DNA from: Oscillospiraceae bacterium
GTDB lineage: Bacteria > Bacillota_A > Clostridia > Oscillospirales > Oscillospiraceae
Assembly (NCBI GenBank): GCA_017381835.1
Contig: JAFOBK010000299.1
Location: 1 to 10,934, forward strand
Direction: 5' to 3'
Length of the DNA stretch: 10,934 nt
Part shown: in pieces, positions 7,182 to 10,934 of the stretch
Position numbering within the stretch: position 1 is the stretch's first letter
Layout of the letters: each line of letters starts with the position of its first letter
Translations under genes and position numbers: made by a program
Notes under the pieces: generated by a model
What the model was told of the DNA's origin: nothing
Seen by the model: only the letters and a program-made list of their open reading frames with translations
The model's database searches: none

Positions 7182-8270
7182 TCATCTAATATCCCGGGAA
7201 GACAGATACTTGCGTACCATCAGAGCCACCTTGAACACGATCGCATGGTCAAACTGGCGCAGGTCCAGACCGGTCAGTTTCTTGATCTTCTCCAGGCGGT
7301 ACACCAGAGTGTTACGGTGGACAAACAGCTTACGGGAAGTTTCAGAAACATTCAGGTTGTTCTCAAAGAACTTGTTAATAGTGAAGAGGGTTTCCTGATC
7401 CAGAGAATCGATGGAATTCTTCTTAAATACTTCAGACAGGAAGATCTCACACAGAGTAGTGGGCAGCTGATAGATCAGGCGGCCAATACCCAGGTTTTCA
7501 TAGTTGATGATGCTGCGCTCAGTGTCAAAAACCTTGCCCACATCGATAGCGGTCTGGGCTTCCTTGTAAGCATCGCTGAGTTCACGCAGATGGCCTGCCA
7601 CGGTACCGATACCGATGACGGTCTTGATGAACAGCTCGTTCTTCAAGGTCTCTTCCATATTGCGGGCAATCCGCTCCAGCTCTTCAGCGGAGGGAACTGC
7701 GTTCAGCTGCTTGATAACAGCAACGTCAGTTTCATTGATGCTCAGAACGAAGTCCTGCAGCTTATCAGGGAACAGACCGGACAGCACATCCACGATGGCA
7801 ACATCGCTGTGACCAACCTGATGAACCAGGAATACAGCTCTGGGTGCATCGGTGGTAAAGTGCAGCTCCTTGGCACGGATATAAATATCACCGGCCAGGA
7901 TATTATCCATGATAATATTCTTCACAAAGGTGCCGCGGTCATGCTTCTCTTCATAGAAGACCTTGGCATCGTTCAGGGCAATGTAGGCAATATTGCAGAA
8001 TGCCTTTGCCTGCTCGTCATCTCCGGTGCAGAATACAGCATACTCCAGGAAATTGGTGCTGCTGACCATTGCCCGGAAGGTCTTCTGACCAAAGGTGACG
8101 GTGGGTTCTGCGCTGCCAGTGATCTTCAGGATCGCCTCAGGCCAACGCTCGCCCAAGAAAGATGTATCGGTACAGGAAACCACGCAGCCGTCGGCATCAA
8201 TCACACCGAAAACGCGGTCGCTGGCATCCTTTAATTGTAACATTACGCTCTGGAAAACACTGTTGGACAT
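7182..8270 (-). CDS. PucR/CdaR-like transcriptional regulator with C-terminal HTH
   Basis: A cytoplasmic DNA-binding regulator of 362 residues. The C-terminal helix-turn-helix of the PucR type is clear: about residues 303-335, ETSRKLFVHRNTLVYRLEKI (310-329), followed by a helical end with ARG/LYS-rich MVRKYLSSRDIR. The central part (about 140-290) resembles the degenerate GGDEF-like domain of CdaR-type proteins; this is a weaker call. The N-terminal 110 residues look like a small sensory domain that I cannot assign. Better-known relatives respond to sugar diacids or purine breakdown products, but no metabolic gene lies nearby, so the ligand and targets are unknown. The ATG at 8270 has AAAGGGGGA upstream; the open frame extends a further 10 codons to a TTG with no binding site. 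The gene is monocistronic, with its own promoter, possible operators and terminator, so autoregulation is plausible. Confidence 0.85.
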   Translation of the reverse strand: MSNSVFQSVMLQLKDASDRVFGVIDADGCVVSCTDTSFLGERWPEAILKITGSAEPTVTFGQKTFRAMVSSTNFLEYAVFCTGDDEQAKAFCNIAYIALNDAKVFYEEKHDRGTFVKNIIMDNILAGDIYIRAKELHFTTDAPRAVFLVHQVGHSDVAIVDVLSGLFPDKLQDFVLSINETDVAVIKQLNAVPSAEELERIARNMEETLKNELFIKTVIGIGTVAGHLRELSDAYKEAQTAIDVGKVFDTERSIINYENLGIGRLIYQLPTTLCEIFLSEVFKKNSIDSLDQETLFTINKFFENNLNVSETSRKLFVHRNTLVYRLEKIKKLTGLDLRQFDHAIVFKVALMVRKYLSSRDIR

Positions 8271-8327
8271 TATGAGGTCCCCCTTTAGAATGTTGCACAA
8301 ATACTTATTTCACAAAACTGCCTCATT

Positions 8328-8356
8328 ATTATACTGCTCTTTTGCACATTTTGCAA
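8328..8356 (-). promoter_or_regulatory. Sigma-A promoter of the PucR-like regulator
   Basis: TTGCAA (8356-8351), a 17-base spacer and a perfect TATAAT (8333-8328). The start site should be near 8321, giving a leader of about 50 bases. The -35 box lies inside a repeat that may be an operator. Confidence 0.8.
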
Positions 8357-8380
8357 GTAGCTTTTGACATTTTATTGCAA
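8339..8380 (-). repeat. Paired repeats over the regulator promoter, candidate operator
   Basis: Two related elements read TTGCAATAAAATGTCAAAAG (8380-8361) and TTGCAAAATGTGCAAAAG (8356-8339). Their shared AAATGT cores begin 21 bases apart, about two helical turns. The second is also an inverted repeat, TTGCA-5-TGCAA, and contains the -35 hexamer. A further TTGTGCAA lies in the leader (8300-8293). The placement suggests binding by a dimer or tetramer that blocks RNA polymerase, perhaps the regulator itself. This is inferred from position and symmetry only. Confidence 0.4.
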
Positions 8381-8490
8381 AATCCACTTGACTTTTTATG
8401 TATTTTTACAACCCCATCATAGTTTACTACTCTAAAGCAGGCCTCCTCGCCTGAAAAACCAGCTATTTTCTTCGGCATTATGCCCACAAA

Positions 8491-9192
8491 TTACAGCTGT
8501 TCCAACTTTTCCAGTTCTTCTTCTGTGAGTTTCCGCACCTGACCTCTGGGCAAATCTCCCAGGGTCAGAAAGCTCTCCTGCCGCCGCTCCAGATAGACTA
8601 CATGCATCCGGCGGGAGGCCATCATCCGCCGCACCTGGTGATACTTTCCCTCGCAGACAGTGATGAGGCTCTCTCCCGGGCCAAGGGATTCCAGCTTGGC
8701 GCTCAGGCATTTAGTGCCGTCTGCCAGTTCCAAACCTTCGGCAAAGGCTTTCACATCCGCCTCCCCGGCAGTACCTTCATGGCGGGCATAATAGATCTTC
8801 GGCACTTCCTTTTTGGGGCTGATAAGCCGGTGGAGCAGGTCACCGTCATTGGTAAACAGCAGCAGACCTTCGGTTGCCTTGTCCAAACGACCCACAGGTT
8901 TCAAATCCAAATGCTGCATTTCCTTGGGCAGCAGTTCCATAACCGTCCGCTCTTTGGCATCCTCTGTAGCTGTTACAAAGCCTTCCGGCTTATTGAGCAT
9001 AACTACCATCCGGCCGGTCTTGCCCAGCCGTTCGCCCCGCAGGCAGATCACCTGGGTGTTCGGATCCACTTTCCGACCGTTATCTTTCTCCGGCACACCG
9101 TCCACAGTGACCGCACCGGATTTCAGCAGCACTTTAACCTGGCTGCGGGTACCGACACCGCAGTCGCAGAGGAATTTGTCCAGCCGTTCCAT
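8491..9192 (-). CDS. RsuA/RluB/RluE/RluF-family rRNA pseudouridine synthase
   Basis: Isomerises a specific uridine in ribosomal RNA to pseudouridine. The 233 residues comprise an N-terminal S4 RNA-binding domain (about 1-60, MERLDKFLCDCGVGTRSQVK) and the RsuA-type catalytic domain (about 62-220). Motifs include MLNKPEG (65-71) and GRLDKATEGLLLFTNDGDL (101-119), with the catalytic Asp104. EGKYHQVRRM (181-190) is the conserved C-terminal motif. Length and motif set fit RsuA (16S U516) best, but RluB/E/F cannot be excluded from sequence alone, so no symbol is given. GGAG lies six bases before the ATG. The start is 72 bases from the divergent DUF4830 gene; I see no good promoter for either gene in that gap. 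No clear terminator follows; 8401-8490 shows only a weak hairpin. Confidence 0.93.
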   Translation of the reverse strand: MERLDKFLCDCGVGTRSQVKVLLKSGAVTVDGVPEKDNGRKVDPNTQVICLRGERLGKTGRMVVMLNKPEGFVTATEDAKERTVMELLPKEMQHLDLKPVGRLDKATEGLLLFTNDGDLLHRLISPKKEVPKIYYARHEGTAGEADVKAFAEGLELADGTKCLSAKLESLGPGESLITVCEGKYHQVRRMMASRRMHVVYLERRQESFLTLGDLPRGQVRKLTEEELEKLEQL

Positions 9193-9264
9193 AGATTCTC
9201 CGTTCTACCCTCCCCGAGGCCTGAATAGGATGTAGTGTCCACGGAATAAAAAGGAGGGATTTTT

Positions 9265-9780
9265 ATGATGATGATGACCGCAAAGGTCAATATTAAAAAA
9301 GTTTTGATTGGGCTCATTGCCGCTGCCGCTCTGATCATTGCGCTGATTTCCCTGGCAGGCGGCAAAGATACCGATCCTGCCGCCGTCACTACCATGTCCG
9401 ACAATGACAGCCGGGTGCAGTTTTTGCAGGATCTTGGATGGCAGGTAACCACATCTCCAAAAGAGGCCAGCCAGGTGCGGATTCCCTCAGAGCAGTCCCC
9501 TGTCTACAGCCGCTATAATGATTTGCAGAAAAGCCAGGGTTATGACCTGACCCAATATGCCGGCAAGACCGTCATGCGCTATGTGTATGAGATCAATAAC
9601 TATCCCAATGCGGAGCAGCCGGTATATGCCACACTTTTGGTCTATAAAAATCAGATCATCGGCGGTGATGTGACCAATACCGCGGCAAAAGGTGCTGTGC
9701 AGGGCTTAAAGAACCCCAGTCAGACCATGCCCACGGAAACGTCTGTCCCGACAGAAGAACACAGCGTCCCCACAACATAA
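9265..9780 (+). CDS. Membrane-anchored DUF4830 domain protein
   Basis: Function unknown. The 171-residue protein has a short basic N-terminus, one hydrophobic segment (about 11-31) acting as a signal anchor or uncleaved signal, and an extracytoplasmic DUF4830-like domain (about 49-140). That domain shows RVQFLQDLGWQV (50-61), the run YSRYNDLQKSQGYDL (81-95) and a closing LLVYKNQIIGGDV (124-136). The C-terminal 25 residues are Thr/Pro/Ser-rich and look disordered. The frame starts with four ATG codons in a row (9265-9276); the first is best placed, seven bases after a full AAGGAGG. The domain assignment rests on my recognition of this pattern in Clostridia and should be treated as moderately firm. 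The gene stands upstream of the ribU promoter with no terminator between; a functional link is not evident. Confidence 0.75.
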   Translation: MMMMTAKVNIKKVLIGLIAAAALIIALISLAGGKDTDPAAVTTMSDNDSRVQFLQDLGWQVTTSPKEASQVRIPSEQSPVYSRYNDLQKSQGYDLTQYAGKTVMRYVYEINNYPNAEQPVYATLLVYKNQIIGGDVTNTAAKGAVQGLKNPSQTMPTETSVPTEEHSVPTT

Positions 9781-9802
9781 AGTTTATCACACTTATCCAT
9801 TC

Positions 9803-9831
9803 TTGACAAGAAGTCGGGAACATGGTATGCT
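9803..9831 (+). promoter_or_regulatory. Sigma-A promoter of the FMN riboswitch-ribU unit
   Basis: A perfect TTGACA (9803-9808), a 17-base spacer and TATGCT (9826-9831). Transcription should start near 9838, just ahead of the riboswitch aptamer. The -35 box lies in a small palindrome, TTCTT-GAC-AAGAA (9800-9812), possibly by chance. Confidence 0.8.
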
Positions 9832-9850
9832 TTAGAAGACAAAAGTGAAT

Positions 9851-9959
9851 ATCTTCAGGGCAGGGTGTAATTCCCGACCGGCGGTAAAGTCCGCGAGCGC
9901 AACAGCGTTGAATCGGTTAAATTCCGATACCGACAGTAAAGTCTGGATGGAAGAAGAGC
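9851..9959 (+). ncRNA. FMN riboswitch (RFN element)
   Basis: The aptamer senses flavin mononucleotide in the nascent mRNA. Conserved blocks appear in the standard order: AGGGCAGGGTGTAATTCCC (9857-9875), ACCGGCGGTAAAGTCCGCGA (9877-9896), a variable arm, GGTTAAATTCCGATACCGAC (9915-9934), AGTAAAGTCTGGATGG (9935-9950), and GAAGAAGA closing helix P1 with TCTTC at 9852-9856. A terminator follows 17 bases downstream, so control is by premature termination when FMN is bound. The gene controlled, ribU, is one of the usual targets of this riboswitch class. Confidence 0.97.
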
Positions 9960-9976
9960 ATATCAGTCTTTTATAT

Positions 9977-10011
9977 TACGCCCTGAGAGTATTCTCAGAG
10001 GCGTATTTTTT
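9977..10011 (+). terminator. Riboswitch-controlled intrinsic terminator upstream of ribU
   Basis: TACGCCCTGAGA (9977-9988) pairs with TCTCAG (9993-9998) and GGCGTA (10000-10005) around a GTAT loop with one bulged A, followed by six Ts (10006-10011). Its 5' arm is also complementary to the aptamer core at 9861-9871, which gives the alternative antiterminated fold. Confidence 0.92.
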
Positions 10012-10029
10012 ATGAATGAGGTGGGTATT

Positions 10030-10740
10030 ATGTGGGAAACTCTGCAGCAAAATCTTACATTCGTATTCGTCAGCGCTGTGATTGCCGCTGCCATTGCTCT
10101 GCTGGCCAAATTCTCGGAACGGTATTTTAAGGAACTGCACAAGGTTGGCCGTTCCCGCCGCATCTGCATCATCGCCATCTGCGGTGCCATTGCGGCTGTA
10201 CTGCATATAATGGACTTCCCTCTGCTGTTTTTGGCGCCGGAATTCTATAAGCTGGACTTCTCCGAACTGCCTGTAATGCTCTGCGGTTTCTACTTAGGAC
10301 CCTCTGCCGCTGTGTTCTGCGAAGTGATCAAGATTCTTCTGAAGCTGTTGCTGAAGGGTACTTCTACCGCATTTGTAGGCGACTTTGCCAACTTTGTGGT
10401 TGGCTGCAGCCTGGTGCTGCCCGCCTCTATCATCTATCATACCAGAAAGAGCCGCAACAGCGCCCTGTTTGGCAGCATTGTCGGCACACTGGTACTGACC
10501 TTTATCGGCAGCCTCTTTAATGCTGTTTACCTGCTGCCCAAATTCTCCCAGCTCTACGGTATTCCCATGGATGCCATCATCGCTATGGGTGCTTCCATCA
10601 ACGGCGGCATTACCAATGTCTATTCCTTTGTAATGCTGGCAGTTGCTCCCCTGAATCTGATCAAGGGCACCATGATTTCCACACTGACCATGCTCCTTTA
10701 TAAAAAGGTAGCCCGTCCTCTGTTCGGGCGCAATGTCTAA
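10030..10740 (+). CDS. ribU: Riboflavin ECF transporter substrate-binding (S) component, RibU type
   Basis: The membrane-embedded subunit that binds riboflavin and docks on the shared ECF energy-coupling module (EcfA, EcfA', EcfT), which is not encoded here. RibU character is shown by HIMDFPLLFLAPEFYKLDF (59-77), LPVMLCGFYLGPSAAVF (80-96) and KLLLKGTSTAFVGDFANFVVG (105-125), and by the FMN riboswitch upstream. The 236 residues exceed the usual roughly 190 because of an N-terminal extension (about 1-40) that looks like one extra membrane helix (about 8-27) plus a charged linker, giving perhaps seven helices. The frame is open from an ATG at 10012, but that codon abuts the terminator U-tract and lacks a binding site. 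The ATG at 10030 follows GAGGTG by six bases and is preferred. A strong terminator follows. Confidence 0.93.
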   Translation: MWETLQQNLTFVFVSAVIAAAIALLAKFSERYFKELHKVGRSRRICIIAICGAIAAVLHIMDFPLLFLAPEFYKLDFSELPVMLCGFYLGPSAAVFCEVIKILLKLLLKGTSTAFVGDFANFVVGCSLVLPASIIYHTRKSRNSALFGSIVGTLVLTFIGSLFNAVYLLPKFSQLYGIPMDAIIAMGASINGGITNVYSFVMLAVAPLNLIKGTMISTLTMLLYKKVARPLFGRNV

Positions 10741-10749
10741 ACGCAAAAC

Positions 10750-10786
10750 ATCCGGGTGTCGGTTGACACCCGGATTTCTTTTTATT
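10750..10786 (+). terminator. Intrinsic terminator of ribU, probably bidirectional
   Basis: An 11-bp perfect stem, ATCCGGGTGTC (10750-10760) and GACACCCGGAT (10765-10775), with a GGTT loop, is followed by TTTCTTTTTATT. Read on the minus strand, the same stem is followed by TGTTTTGCG, so it can also serve the convergent gene ending at 10782, whose last codons overlap the plus-strand U-tract. Confidence 0.93.
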
Positions 10787-10934
10787 CAGAATCTTCCACG
10801 ATTTCCGTTTCCACTACGGGAATCTCTTCCTCACTGGCTTCCGGTTCTTCCGAAGGCATATCATAAGGAATCTGCTGCTCCGCTGCCGGAGCCCGCTTTG
10901 CGGGCATACCTTCATCCGCATTGCTGCAAGCAAA
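10782..10934 (-). CDS. Probable small acidic lipoprotein, C-terminal 50 residues (start lies beyond the right edge)
   Basis: A minus-strand reading frame is open from the window edge to a TAA at 10784-10782. The visible residues begin FACSNADEGMPAKRAP, continue IPYDMPSEEPEASEEEIP and end in VVETEIVEDSE. A Cys preceded by Phe-Ala and followed by Ser-Asn resembles the end of a lipoprotein signal peptide (lipobox), so the mature protein may be only about 48 residues, acidic and probably disordered. The alternative is the tail of a larger acidic protein. The frame ends just before a bidirectional terminator, which supports a real gene end. I recognise no family. Confidence 0.5.
   Translation of the reverse strand, partial: FACSNADEGMPAKRAPAAEQQIPYDMPSEEPEASEEEIPVVETEIVEDSE

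Noticed and set aside
8440..8456. Hairpin CAGGC/GCCTG after the rsuA-family gene as a terminator
   Set aside because: Only a 5-bp stem with no U-tract following it.
8329..8478. A 49-codon minus-strand ORF between the rsuA-family gene and the regulator, encoding a basic, Cys-containing peptide starting MPKKIAGF
   Set aside because: It runs through the regulator's -35 box and into its -10 box, has no proper ribosome binding site, and its composition follows the AT-rich promoter DNA. Chance is the simpler explanation.
10012..10029. ATG at 10012 as the ribU start
   Set aside because: It directly abuts the terminator U-tract with no Shine-Dalgarno; the ATG at 10030 has GAGGTG six bases upstream.

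Overview
The window looks like chromosomal core DNA from a Bacillota bacterium of class Clostridia, most likely a gut member of the Oscillospirales/Ruminococcaceae type. This is inferred from the moderate GC content, AGGAGG-type ribosome binding sites, near-consensus sigma-A promoters with 17-base spacers, the ftsE-ftsX-peptidase-ctp gene order, an FMN riboswitch directly upstream of a RibU-type transporter, and a DUF4830 protein. I see no insertion sequence, prophage, CRISPR array, tRNA or rRNA gene.

Layout on the minus strand, in the direction of transcription: an rsuA-family pseudouridine synthase (9192 to 8491); a PucR/CdaR-like regulator with its own promoter (8270 to 7182) and a terminator (about 7174 to 7135); a cell-wall operon with its own promoter, ftsE (6961-6272), ftsX (6285-5398), two tandem paralogous coiled-coil M23 endopeptidases (5395-4127 and 4071-2731) and an S41 carboxy-terminal processing protease (2670-1519); then greA (1427-951), behind a strong promoter, and lysS (889 to beyond base 1), probably cotranscribed. 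On the plus strand: a membrane-anchored DUF4830 protein (9265-9780), then a promoter, FMN riboswitch and terminator controlling ribU (10030-10740), closed by a bidirectional terminator. A minus-strand gene, probably a small acidic lipoprotein, enters from the right edge and ends at 10782.

How the genes work together: FtsE (ATPase) and FtsX (membrane subunit with a large outer loop) form the division-linked transporter-like complex that, in other bacteria, activates peptidoglycan hydrolases through their coiled-coil domains (EnvC, PcsB, CwlO). The two secreted M23 proteins here carry such a coiled coil plus an apparently intact metallopeptidase domain, so they are the obvious FtsEX clients. 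The membrane-anchored Ctp protease is well placed to process or remove them. greA-lysS serves transcription and translation. ribU imports riboflavin and is switched off when FMN is plentiful.

Most of the window is conserved housekeeping DNA. The points most worth a second look are the tandem FtsEX-linked hydrolases with very different linkers, an 8-codon leader ORF that seems to supply the ribosome for lysS, an 11-base-pair antiterminator that can be read directly between the riboswitch core and its terminator, and paired repeats at the promoter of the PucR-like regulator. I did not find a clearly new multi-gene system.
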